A DNA stretch of 38,654 bases from Candidatus Syntrophopropionicum ammoniitolerans. Lineage in GTDB: Bacteria > Bacillota > Desulfotomaculia > Desulfotomaculales > Pelotomaculaceae. A program made the position numbers and the translations under genes. The first letter of the stretch is position 1; each line of letters starts with the position of its first letter. Below the pieces are notes generated by a model, which saw only the letters and a program-made list of their open reading frames with translations, did no database searches and had not been told where the DNA came from. Shown in pieces: positions 24,753-32,103 of the stretch. Location of the stretch: positions 1 through 38,654 of the forward strand of contig JABMJD010000018.1 of NCBI GenBank assembly GCA_013201395.1, in the 5' to 3' direction.

Positions 24753-25358
24753 TCAGGATTTTTTGGGGGGATAATCCCCATTAATGCACTTTTTGCCAAA
24801 CCAGCGGCATGCGGCAAACCTGGCTAGAATGATCACCGCTATGCCGGCAGCAATAATGAAGAGAATCGTTTTCACGTCCTGGGCTTGGAATAGGGCCAGG
24901 CCCAAACCCGTGTATAAAACTGCTGTCGGTATTTTGCCAATTGCCGAGGCAGAAAAAAAGGTAGGAAAGGAGACTCCCCCCAAAGCAGCGCCCACATTGA
25001 TCAGCGGTGTCGGGACCACAGGAATAATGCGGGTGATGATAATGGTCCAAAAGGCTGTCCCCGGGCTTAGCTTGTGTACATTATAGCCGGAACGTACATA
25101 ATATCTGTTTAAAAAATTGCCGATGCCGAACCAGCGGCATATCCAGTAAGCCAAAGAAGCCCCGGTAAGGGCGCCGGCCCAGGACAACAAAATTCCCAGT
25201 TGGAAACCAAACAAAAAACCTGCTGCAGCAGTCAATAATACATAGGGAAATATAGGGAGCATAGCCTGAATGACAAATAATAAAAAAACTACCAGGGGGG
25301 CAAATGCACCACACTGATTCACATAGGAAAACACATACGCATAGTTATTAATATCCAT
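24753..25358 (-). CDS. TVP38/TMEM64 (VTT, DedA-like) family membrane protein
   Basis: A 201-residue protein with about five membrane segments. PYVLLTAAAGFLFGFQLGIL followed by SWAGALTGASLAYWICRWFG, and later RIIPVVPTPLINVGAALGGV with SAIGKIP, match the VTT domain (formerly SNARE-associated) of TVP38/DedA proteins. Members act as lipid scramblases or transporters in the membrane; a specific role cannot be assigned. The gene is convergent with the activation-domain gene and divergent from the GalT-like gene, so it is probably transcribed alone. Confidence 0.85.
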   Translation of the reverse strand: MDINNYAYVFSYVNQCGAFAPLVVFLLFVIQAMLPIFPYVLLTAAAGFLFGFQLGILLSWAGALTGASLAYWICRWFGIGNFLNRYYVRSGYNVHKLSPGTAFWTIIITRIIPVVPTPLINVGAALGGVSFPTFFSASAIGKIPTAVLYTGLGLALFQAQDVKTILFIIAAGIAVIILARFAACRWFGKKCINGDYPPKKS

Positions 25359-25494
25359 ATTTAAATATTACCTTTTTCAAAATATACTTAACTATTAGTA
25401 TATGCGAAAAAAAACCATTTCTATTATTGCATATGCTGCATATTAACAGCAATAACAAAAAGAAAAGAAAATAGAGCTAGGAGATAAAAGATAT

Positions 25495-26493
25495 ATGTCA
25501 GAAATCAGAAGGGATTATGTTAAAAACAGGTGGGTCTCTGTGTCAGCCAATCTAGCATTAAAGCCCAAAGACTTTCCAGTGATGAAGGTGAAAAATCTCA
25601 GTGTTCCCGCCGGCTTTTGCCCTTTCTGCCCGGGGAATGAAGCTGCCACGCCACCAGAGATTTTAAGCTTTAGGAAAGAGGGGGCCAAGCCGGGTGATGA
25701 GGAATGGCTGGTCCGAGTGATACCCAACAAGTTTTCCGCATTTGCCCTGGAGGGGGAATTAGTGGAACAGCAAACAGGGCTCTACCGTTTTTGTAACGGA
25801 CTGGGCAAACATGAAGTGATCATTGAAACACCGGAACATGATCTTGATTTTCATGAACTGGGCCTGCCCCAGATGGAAATGATCATCTCTGCCTTTAAGA
25901 AGCGTTATAATGCCCTGGCCCGGGATGAGCGGATCAAATATATCCAGATATATAAAAACCACGGTCTGTTTGCCGGTGCCTCACTTGGCCATAGTCACAG
26001 CCAAATTATCGGTTTTCCTTTTACACCGGGCGAAAATGATGGTCTGCCCCAGTATTACAAAGAGCGGGGGTCATGCTTTATTTGTGACCTGTTGCAACAG
26101 GAACAGAACAGTGGTGTGCGCACTGTTCATGAAGGTGAGCACTTCGTTGCCCTCTGCCCCTACGCTTCACGTTTTTCCTATGAGTGCTGGGTTGTGCCCA
26201 GGCGTCATACAGAGCATTTTGGTCAATTGACTGCTGCGGAAGAAAAGGAATTGGCCTGGTTTTGCAAAAGAATCACCACGGCCATCGTTCATGCCCTGGA
26301 CAACCCTTCATGTAATTTTGTAATTAATACGGCACCGGTCAACTCACCCTACGAACCGGGCTACCATTGGTATATGGAATTCACCCCCAGGCTGCTGGTG
26401 GCTGCCGGGGTGGAAGTGGCCACAGGGGTGTATATTAATCCTGTGGCGCCGGAGGATGCCGCCCCCCTGTTGAAGAAAAACTGGGGCAAATAA
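25495..26493 (+). CDS. galT: GalT-like hexose-1-phosphate nucleotidyltransferase/phosphorylase
   Basis: A 332-residue HIT-superfamily protein with two GalT folds. Zinc-type cysteines are in CPFCPGNE (near residue 42) and CFICD (near 198). The active site reads GASLGHSHSQI, with His-Ser-His instead of the His-Pro-His of classical galactose-1-phosphate uridylyltransferases. The second half has SRFSYECWVVPRRHTEHFG and YEPGYHWYMEFTPRL. The HSHSQ variant also occurs in ADP-glucose phosphorylase-type members, so substrate may be a sugar nucleotide other than UDP-galactose. No other galactose gene is nearby. AGGAGA lies upstream of the ATG. Confidence 0.85.
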   Translation: MSEIRRDYVKNRWVSVSANLALKPKDFPVMKVKNLSVPAGFCPFCPGNEAATPPEILSFRKEGAKPGDEEWLVRVIPNKFSAFALEGELVEQQTGLYRFCNGLGKHEVIIETPEHDLDFHELGLPQMEMIISAFKKRYNALARDERIKYIQIYKNHGLFAGASLGHSHSQIIGFPFTPGENDGLPQYYKERGSCFICDLLQQEQNSGVRTVHEGEHFVALCPYASRFSYECWVVPRRHTEHFGQLTAAEEKELAWFCKRITTAIVHALDNPSCNFVINTAPVNSPYEPGYHWYMEFTPRLLVAAGVEVATGVYINPVAPEDAAPLLKKNWGK

Positions 26494-26547
26494 AAGCCGT
26501 TATTTTGAACCTAAGAATTATTTTCCTTTGCGGAAGAATTGTGTTAT

Positions 26548-26553
26548 TATAAT
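26548..26553 (+). promoter_or_regulatory. candidate -10 element of the peroxiredoxin gene
   Basis: A perfect TATAAT 55 bases before the start codon. No good -35 at 16-18 bp, so activator dependence or a chance match are both possible. Confidence 0.35.
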
Positions 26554-26608
26554 GTTTAGTTATGCAATAGTAATGCCTGATAAAAATATTTTATAAAGGA
26601 GGGTCTGT

Positions 26609-27328
26609 GTGCCGGAAGAATTTGAGCCAGGATGTCAAAGGCCGCCAATCAAGAAAAAAAATGTTGAGACTGACATTACTAACGAGCCAATAGTGAAGGA
26701 GGAGGCGAAAAAATCCATGATTAAGGTTGGAAAACCCGCTCCCGATTTTACGGCCCCCGCTTACCATTTGGGCAAGTTCACCAATGTTACATTATCTGAA
26801 TTAAAGGGGCAGTGGGTAGTATTGTGTTTCTACCCGGGAGATTTTACCTTCGTCTGAGCGACAGAAGTGGCAGCAGTTGCTGCTAAATACCCCGAATTTA
26901 AGGATATGGGCGTTGAGGTGCTGTCGGTAAGTGTAGATAGTATTTTTGTGCACAAGATTTGGAACGATAACGAGCTGTCCAAAATGGTCGGACATGATGT
27001 TCCTTTCATGATGTGTTCCGATCAGGATGGCAGTATTGGCCGGGACTATGGCATATATGACGAGGAGGGCGGTGTAGAAACCCGGGGCAGATTTATCATA
27101 GATCCGGATGGGATTGTCCAGGGATATGAGGTGCTGAGCCCACCGGTAGGCCGTAATGTGGAAGAAACAATCCGGCAACTGCAGGCCTTCCAACTAGTAA
27201 GGGCCAAGGAAGGCAAGGAGGCTACCCCCTCGGGTTGGAAACCAGGCAAGCAGACTCTGAAGCCCGGTACCAACCTAGTTGGCAACGTTTGGCAGGTTTG
27301 GAAGGTGGAGCAGGCTTTCGAAGACTAG
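26609..27328 (+). CDS. selenocysteine-containing peroxiredoxin (AhpC/TSA family)
   Basis: A 239-residue peroxiredoxin read through an in-frame TGA at 26855-26857. The sequence around it is [13 protein letters not shown], so the UGA occupies exactly the peroxidatic cysteine position (U83; normally FTFVCPTE). Family conservation continues in the same frame on both sides: [13 protein letters not shown] before, and [17 protein letters not shown] and [12 protein letters not shown] after. A SECIS-like hairpin lies just downstream of the UGA. The resolving cysteine of 2-Cys enzymes (CPAxW near the C-terminus) is replaced: here it reads ATPSGWKPG. Only three cysteines exist (C9, one in VVLCFYPGD, one in MMCSDQ). 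GTG start at 26609 after AAGGAGGG. The about 35-residue charged N-terminal extension is unusual. It should reduce peroxides, with an external thiol as resolving partner. Confidence 0.9.
26868..26885 (+). promoter_or_regulatory. bacterial SECIS-like hairpin for UGA recoding
   Basis: Starting 10 bases after the UGA, TGGCAGC (26868-26874) pairs with GCTGCTA (26879-26885), seven pairs including one G-U, around the loop AGTT. The loop begins 17 bases after the UGA and has G within its first two positions, which fits published consensus rules for bacterial SECIS elements (loop 16-37 bases away, G near the loop start). Confidence 0.7.
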
Positions 27329-27370
27329 TTGAAAGAAGACTAGTTGAAATATGTTCATATTATTATTGTT

Positions 27371-27409
27371 GGCAGCCCCATCGGCTTAAATCTTGTGGGG
27401 CTGCCTTTG
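27371..27409. terminator. terminator hairpin between the peroxiredoxin and amidohydrolase genes
   Basis: GGCAGCCCCA (27371-27380) pairs perfectly with TGGGGCTGCC (27396-27405) around a 15-base loop, followed by TTTGAT. It lies between two convergent genes; the T tract is short, so efficiency is uncertain. Confidence 0.7.
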
Positions 27410-27459
27410 ATCTGGGGACCGCTGATCCCAGTAGTTGCTGCAGGAAACTGTGATCAAAA

Positions 27460-28368
27460 CTAAACCAACCCCAGCAGTTGCCGGGCATTTTCACCCAATA
27501 TTTTGGCAGCAGCGGCCGGAGAAATGCCCAGATTTCTGATGGTATTTAGGCTTTTTCCCACATCTAGAACTGTTGCTTTTCTATTAACTAAATTAAATAT
27601 AGGAGTGGGCCAGTCAGTGCCAAAAAGGAACTGATCAGCAAACCGCTCCATATCGGGGAAGGTCTGCAAAAGTTTTTGTGGGGGGAGTCCGGAGATGTCA
27701 ATATAAACATTTTTGTGCAGGCGGACCATAGTCATCGCCTCGTCAAACCAGGGGCCGCGCCCGCCGTGGGCCATAATGATTTTCATTTCGGGAAAGTCCA
27801 CAGCCAGATCATCAAAATATAACGGATTGCCATATTTTATCCTGGAGTTGGCAAATATTGATGTCCCGGTATGAAAACTCACTGGGATGTTCAGCCTTTT
27901 GGCCATAGCATACACAGGGTAAAGAATATGGTCATTAGGGTAAAAATGGTTGTAGGTGGGGTAGAGCTTGAGGCCCTTAAAGCCATGATTTTGGTATAAA
28001 TCCACCAGCGTTTTATCCATATGGGGGTGGCGGTAAGGGTTTAGTGTACAAAAAGGTATTAGTCGCGGGCTAACCCGACAAAAATTTTCTACTAATTCAT
28101 TCATCGCCATGCCGGTGGGCATAGTCTTGCTTCCCGCTAATACGACAGCATAATCTACCCCTAGCTGATCCATTAGCTGCAAATAGTTATGGGGATTGCT
28201 GTAGTCTTTACAAAAGGCGAAAAAATCCTCCTTAGAGGGGTAGGCCCCCGCCAACAATTCAATAATATTTGCGGTTAGCGTCTCTATTTCTGATAAGTGG
28301 ACATGGAAGTCAATGATTGACAATTTGTTAAACACCACCAGTTTTGTGAAATTGGTACCGGGGAACAA
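27460..28368 (-). CDS. amidohydrolase family protein (Amidohydro_2 type)
   Basis: A protein of up to 302 residues with a metal-dependent TIM-barrel hydrolase fold. SIIDFHVHLSE gives the N-terminal HxH metal motif, HTGTSIFANSRIKYGNP and MKIIMAHGGRGPWFDEA carry the later histidines, and FLFGTDWP holds the catalytic/metal aspartate. Members include aromatic-acid decarboxylases (ACMSD, gamma-resorcylate decarboxylase) and lactone or amide hydrolases; I cannot choose between them. The start is uncertain: the longest frame begins with TTG at 28368, no clear ribosome binding site is visible, and a start nearer SIIDFHVH is possible. It lies downstream of the sulfite reductase gene on the same strand but behind a terminator. 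Confidence 0.8.
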   Translation of the reverse strand: MFPGTNFTKLVVFNKLSIIDFHVHLSEIETLTANIIELLAGAYPSKEDFFAFCKDYSNPHNYLQLMDQLGVDYAVVLAGSKTMPTGMAMNELVENFCRVSPRLIPFCTLNPYRHPHMDKTLVDLYQNHGFKGLKLYPTYNHFYPNDHILYPVYAMAKRLNIPVSFHTGTSIFANSRIKYGNPLYFDDLAVDFPEMKIIMAHGGRGPWFDEAMTMVRLHKNVYIDISGLPPQKLLQTFPDMERFADQFLFGTDWPTPIFNLVNRKATVLDVGKSLNTIRNLGISPAAAAKILGENARQLLGLV

Positions 28369-28470
28369 TTGTTTCCATTACGGATATTGGTAGCATCAGT
28401 CTACCGTTAGAGTTTACAATTCTAATATTACCACCGGCAAGAGGGTTTTTCCAAAACAATATTTATAAAA

Positions 28471-28508
28471 ATAAAAGGTCCCCGGCAATTTATGAATTAC
28501 CAGGGACC
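28471..28508 (-). terminator. terminator downstream of the sulfite reductase-like gene
   Basis: Read on the minus strand, GGTCCCTGG (28508-28500) pairs with the complement at 28485-28477 with one mismatch, extended inward by AATT/AATT around a four-base loop, and is followed by TTTTATTTTTA. It separates the sulfite reductase-like gene from the amidohydrolase gene. Confidence 0.75.
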
Positions 28509-28550
28509 CCTTTAGTTTATGTGCATCTGTAATTTTATGAAGGCTGGTGG

Positions 28551-29213
28551 TTATTTCTCCAGCATGGCCTTAAAGGTATCCAGGCCAATACGCTCCATAA
28601 ACCTGCCCAGACGTTCGTTTTTCTTGCCGCCTTCGGCGTAGATTTTGACGATCTTGTCCACTTTCTCCAGCACCTGTTCCTCATCTAACCCGTCATAAAG
28701 CGTGGTAGCCAGGCGGGGAACGACACCACCATTGCCGCCGGCCATCAACCGAAATCCCTTGGGCAAACCCATTACGCCCACATCACGGAAATGATTTTCT
28801 GCGCAGGAGTTGGCACAACCGCTGACACCGATTTTGAACTTGCTGGGCAGCTCAAGGCCGTGATAGCGTTCATCCAGTTTTAGCCCCAGGCCTACAGCAT
28901 CCTGCTGTCCCCGTTTGCAAAAGGTGGTTCCCGGGCAAAACTTGATGCTGCGGACACAGAGTCCAATGGCTGCCCCGGGCTTCATGTCCAGCTCCTGCCA
29001 GACATTGTCCAGATCCTCCTTTTTTAAGCCGACAATGGCCAGACGTTGTGAGGAGGTCAGCTTTAGTGCCTGGGCATTGTACTTTTCAGCCACATCGGCA
29101 ATTTTCCTCAAGCCATCCGGGGTTACCAGCCCGCCGGGCATATGTGGCACCACAGCATATGTTTCCTGATCCCGCTGCAACACCGCGCCCTTTTCCAGTA
29201 AATCTGTTGCCAT
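28551..29213 (-). CDS. small siroheme sulfite/nitrite reductase-like protein
   Basis: A 220-residue protein with the nitrite/sulfite reductase ferredoxin-like half-domain (VPHMPGGLVTPDGLRKIADV and LKLTSSQRLAIVGLK) followed by the siroheme-4Fe-4S motif: CPGTTFC (C-x5-C) and, about 50 residues later, CANSC (C-x3-C). This single-domain size matches low-molecular-weight assimilatory-type sulfite reductases described from sulfate reducers and methanogens. It should reduce sulfite to sulfide, though physiological role in these small enzymes is unsettled. The longest frame starts at 29222, but GGAAGG is too close to it and well spaced for the ATG at 29213. Monocistronic, with its own terminator. Confidence 0.88.
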   Translation of the reverse strand: MATDLLEKGAVLQRDQETYAVVPHMPGGLVTPDGLRKIADVAEKYNAQALKLTSSQRLAIVGLKKEDLDNVWQELDMKPGAAIGLCVRSIKFCPGTTFCKRGQQDAVGLGLKLDERYHGLELPSKFKIGVSGCANSCAENHFRDVGVMGLPKGFRLMAGGNGGVVPRLATTLYDGLDEEQVLEKVDKIVKIYAEGGKKNERLGRFMERIGLDTFKAMLEK

Positions 29214-29564
29214 TATGATCATCCTTCCTTGATGATTGTTTGACCTAAATCATGGGGATAAACAGATAGTTTTGTATGAAATTAATTCCAGTGAAGGTCT
29301 AATGTTATGTTACCTCTATTTTTTTTGCCAGTCAAGCACCAGCTCCCATAAGCAATCCCCATATTTTGTTGTTTAATATCCTTCCCGGACATTTGTAAAA
29401 TATGATCATGGTAAATATCACCAATTACTAAATTATTGGCTGTGGTTGGTATCTGGCTATCAAGATCAAGGGAAATATGTCGACTGGTATTTAAGAGGTT
29501 GTTTTTTGTTTTTCTTATATAGCAATTACCACTGGATGTGGTTAAGTCAGGAAGGAGTTTTCAT
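29214..29564. other. divergent intergenic region before motA
   Basis: About 350 bases with no convincing gene. I looked for a sigma-28 site (TAAA-N15-GCCGATAT) upstream of motA and did not find a credible one, unlike the flgM and flagellin genes. A small dyad ACCAC/GTGGT occurs at 29528-29542 just before the motA ribosome binding site. The left end presumably holds the minus-strand promoter of the sulfite reductase-like gene. Confidence 0.45.
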
Positions 29565-30341
29565 GTGAGGGCAACAACAGTTATTGGAATTATTATTGCT
29601 TTGGGGTCTTTAGTAGTGGCTTTTATTATTGATGGTGGTGCCATATCCGCCCTATTAAACCCCACTGCCGCTTTGATTGTTTTTGGGGGGACCATCGGGG
29701 CCACCACAGTTTGTTTTTCTATGCAGGAACTAAAAGCCATCCCCAAACTTATTAAGATTAGTATTTTTAAGGAGCTTCCTGATGAGGCAGTATTGATTGA
29801 GAACCTTATTGATCTTTCAGATAGCGTGCGGCGTGAAGGTATATTGTACCTGGAGAAACAGCAGGAACCTTTTGAAGACAGCTTCATGCACAAAGGGATT
29901 CAGCTTGTTGTTGACGGCATCGAACCGGAGATGGTGCGCATGATTATGGAGACGGAAATGTACACCATTAGGGAGCATAACAACACAGGCATTGGCATTT
30001 TTGAGGCTGCCGGGGGTTTTGCCCCCACTATGGGTATTATTGGGACAGTAATGGGTTTGGTGCATGTGCTTGGCAACCTGTCAAATCCGGAAACCCTGGG
30101 CCCGGCCATTGCCCTGGCTTTTATTGCCACCTTGTATGGCATTGGATCAGCCAACATTTTATGGCTGCCTATTGCGGCCAAGCTAAGAAATCTCAGTGAA
30201 AAAGAGGATATATTACGAGAGTTGATGTTGGAAGGCTTGTTATCAATCCAGGCTGGGTATAACCCGATAATTGTCCGGGAAAGGTTAACTGCTTTTTTGC
30301 GACCCGGGAGACGACAGGATGATGAGGAATGGTCTGAATAA
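29565..30341 (+). CDS. motA: flagellar motor stator protein MotA
   Basis: A 258-residue protein with four membrane segments. It begins RATTVIGIIIALGSLVVAF, and the MotA/ExbB signature is seen in APTMGIIGTVMGLVHVLGNL and ALAFIATLYGIGSANILWLPIA. With MotB it forms the ion-conducting stator in the cytoplasmic membrane. The frame extends to 29538, but AAGGAG at 29552-29557 points to the GTG at 29565. An ATG two bases upstream is out of frame and followed at once by a stop. MotB follows after 15 bp. Confidence 0.93.
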   Translation: MRATTVIGIIIALGSLVVAFIIDGGAISALLNPTAALIVFGGTIGATTVCFSMQELKAIPKLIKISIFKELPDEAVLIENLIDLSDSVRREGILYLEKQQEPFEDSFMHKGIQLVVDGIEPEMVRMIMETEMYTIREHNNTGIGIFEAAGGFAPTMGIIGTVMGLVHVLGNLSNPETLGPAIALAFIATLYGIGSANILWLPIAAKLRNLSEKEDILRELMLEGLLSIQAGYNPIIVRERLTAFLRPGRRQDDEEWSE

Positions 30342-30356
30342 TGGGGGTAAAGATAA

Positions 30357-31139
30357 ATGTTGCGGGACAAAAAACCAAAAAAAGACAACCAGCATAGATG
30401 GCTGCTTACATATGCTGATTTGATTACCCTATTGATGATTTTTTTTGTGGTGCTGTATGCTATCAGCAGCATAAACGCGAGAAAATTTCAGGCAATTGCT
30501 TTTTCTTTATCGGGTACAATGGGCAGCGGCATGTCGGTGCTGAGCGAAGCCGGCATGTCTATGGTGCCTGGTGCCCCCAGCAGCAGCCTGGATGGCTATG
30601 AGATTGATGCTATGACACAGGAACTAATTGAATTAGAACGAATTAAAGATGAGCTGGAAAATTATATTGAACAAAACGGGTTGGGTGCAAAGGTATCCGT
30701 CAACATGGAAGAAAGGGGGGTTGTGGTCAGCTTTCAAGAGGTGGCCCTCTTTCCCCTTGGTTCCGCCGCTTTAACACCGGAGGCCAAAGAAACAATAGAT
30801 AAGGTCGGCCTGATTATAATGGAGGCCCCCCAATATATTAGGGTTGAGGGGCATACAGACAGTCTGCCCATTAGTACCGCCCAGTTCCCCTCTAATTGGG
30901 AGCTTTCTGTGGCCAGGGCTGTTAGTGTGGTCCAGGAACTGATCCATGCATTGGATTTTCCCCCCCACCGTTTATCTGCTATCGGTTATGGGGAATTTCG
31001 CCCTTGTGTGGCAAATGACTCGGAAGCCAATTGCCAGCAAAACAGGCGAGTGGATATTGTGATTCTTAAGAGCAGTTATGAAGTGGCTGAACCAGGAGTG
31101 CTGCCACCTGTTTCTGATAACATAAACCAACAGCCTTAG
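30357..31139 (+). CDS. motB: flagellar motor stator protein MotB
   Basis: A 260-residue protein with a single membrane segment near the N-terminus and the ion-binding aspartate in TYADLITLL (D21). After a linker of about 100 residues comes an OmpA-like peptidoglycan-binding domain with VEGHTDSLP and SNWELSVARAVSVVQEL, which anchors the stator to the cell wall. Whether protons or sodium drive it cannot be told from this sequence by eye. It is the second gene of motAB. Confidence 0.93.
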   Translation: MLRDKKPKKDNQHRWLLTYADLITLLMIFFVVLYAISSINARKFQAIAFSLSGTMGSGMSVLSEAGMSMVPGAPSSSLDGYEIDAMTQELIELERIKDELENYIEQNGLGAKVSVNMEERGVVVSFQEVALFPLGSAALTPEAKETIDKVGLIIMEAPQYIRVEGHTDSLPISTAQFPSNWELSVARAVSVVQELIHALDFPPHRLSAIGYGEFRPCVANDSEANCQQNRRVDIVILKSSYEVAEPGVLPPVSDNINQQP

Positions 31140-31192
31140 ACACAAAACATCATTATGAAGTTTTCTTGTGTGGACATATTTTTTTAGTACCC

Positions 31193-31219
31193 TAAAGTTT
31201 TATCCAATTCAGACGAACA
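31193..31219 (+). promoter_or_regulatory. candidate sigma-28 (SigD/FliA) promoter for flgM
   Basis: TAAA (31193-31196), exactly 15 bp, then GACGAACA (31212-31219), compared with the consensus TAAA-N15-GCCGATAT. The -35 and spacing match; the -10 keeps the central CGA. The predicted start is about 30 bp before the flgM GTG. It would put flgM, flgN, flgK and flgL under late flagellar control. Confidence 0.55.
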
Positions 31220-31254
31220 TTAAATTATAGAAACCAAAAAGAGGTGTGGTTTCA

Positions 31255-31563
31255 GTGAAAATTAACGGGATGGGAATTGACCCCATCAAAATATATGCGG
31301 CACAGCTAAAAAAGGTGGATGCTGAAGCCAAAAATAAGACAGAAGGTTTGCCCCCTGGAGACAAGTTGGACATTTCTCATGAAGCTAAATGTTTGCAGGA
31401 ATGTAAAGGCTTGCTTGCTAAGGTTCCGCCTGTACGGGAGGAGCTGGTGGCTTCTTTAAAACAAAGGATACAGGAGGGCTCCTACCGGCCGGACAGTGAA
31501 AAAATCGCTGCTGGAATAATAGAGGAGATGTGTCGGGGGCAGGAAGTTAAAAAAGGGTCGTAA
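31255..31563 (+). CDS. flgM: anti-sigma-28 factor FlgM
   Basis: A 102-residue protein starting (M)KINGMGIDPIKIYAAQLKK, with the family's DKLDISHEAK segment and a C-terminal helix region (VREELVASLKQRIQEGSYRPDSEKIAAGIIEEM) that binds sigma-28. It holds late flagellar transcription off until the hook-basal body is complete. A GTG at 31246 is in frame, but AGAGGTG at 31240-31246 is the ribosome binding site for the GTG at 31255. It heads the late flagellar gene run and is preceded by a sigma-28 type promoter. Confidence 0.9.
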   Translation: MKINGMGIDPIKIYAAQLKKVDAEAKNKTEGLPPGDKLDISHEAKCLQECKGLLAKVPPVREELVASLKQRIQEGSYRPDSEKIAAGIIEEMCRGQEVKKGS

Positions 31564-31587
31564 AAATTGTGTTGGGGGAGAGTACCT

Positions 31588-32088
31588 ATGCAGTCTTTGT
31601 ATTTTGACTTAAGGCAGGTGCTGGAAAAGCAAGGCAATGTGGTTAATAGCATGGTGGAAGCGACTCAAGAGCATAACCAGGCCTTACAGAACAGTGACTC
31701 TGTGGAAATTCTGGCCACAGTAGCCAGATTGGAGGAGCTGTCCCAAAGGCTGCAGGGTCTGGATAAAGAACGTGAAAAACTACAAGGTCACCTGGCCCGG
31801 CGGCATGGGCTGCAAGGTGATGTTACTTTGCAGCAGCTTTGGTCCCACATAAAGGTTCCAGCGGTGGCTAATGATCTTGATATGCTTTCTGCCGGTTTAC
31901 AAAAGGATCTGGAACAGTTGGCCGTGGTAAACCAGCTTAACAACATGCTGGCTCAAAGGGGGCTAGCCTTTACAAAACAGCTGATGCGGACAATCAATCC
32001 TGGTTGTGACACCTATGCCGGTGGCGGCCAACTAAAGACCGAGACGAACGATCGTGCGGTAATTTCCATAATTGATAAAACTATTTGA
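31588..32088 (+). CDS. flgN: FlgN-type flagellar export chaperone
   Basis: A 166-residue mostly helical, coiled-coil protein (LYFDLRQVLEKQGNVVNSMV, then LEELSQRLQGLDKEREKLQ) without membrane segments. FlgN proteins bind the hook-filament junction proteins FlgK and FlgL before export. Sequence similarity in this family is low, so the call rests on length, helical pattern and position between flgM and flgK, where flgN is normally found. GGGAG seven bases before the ATG at 31588 sets the start, ahead of the longer frame from 31567. Confidence 0.8.
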   Translation: MQSLYFDLRQVLEKQGNVVNSMVEATQEHNQALQNSDSVEILATVARLEELSQRLQGLDKEREKLQGHLARRHGLQGDVTLQQLWSHIKVPAVANDLDMLSAGLQKDLEQLAVVNQLNNMLAQRGLAFTKQLMRTINPGCDTYAGGGQLKTETNDRAVISIIDKTI

Positions 32089-32103
32089 TTGGTGGTTGAA
32101 GAA

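Noticed and set aside
26855-26857. The TGA as a nonsense mutation or sequencing error creating a peroxiredoxin pseudogene
   Set aside because: It falls precisely at the catalytic Cys position, the frame is conserved before and after, and a SECIS-like hairpin follows; recoding explains all three.
29246-29275. Sigma-28 promoter for motA starting at a TAAA near 29246
   Set aside because: The sequence 15 bp downstream is GATAGTTT and lacks the GCCGAT core; it is also almost 300 bp from the motA start.
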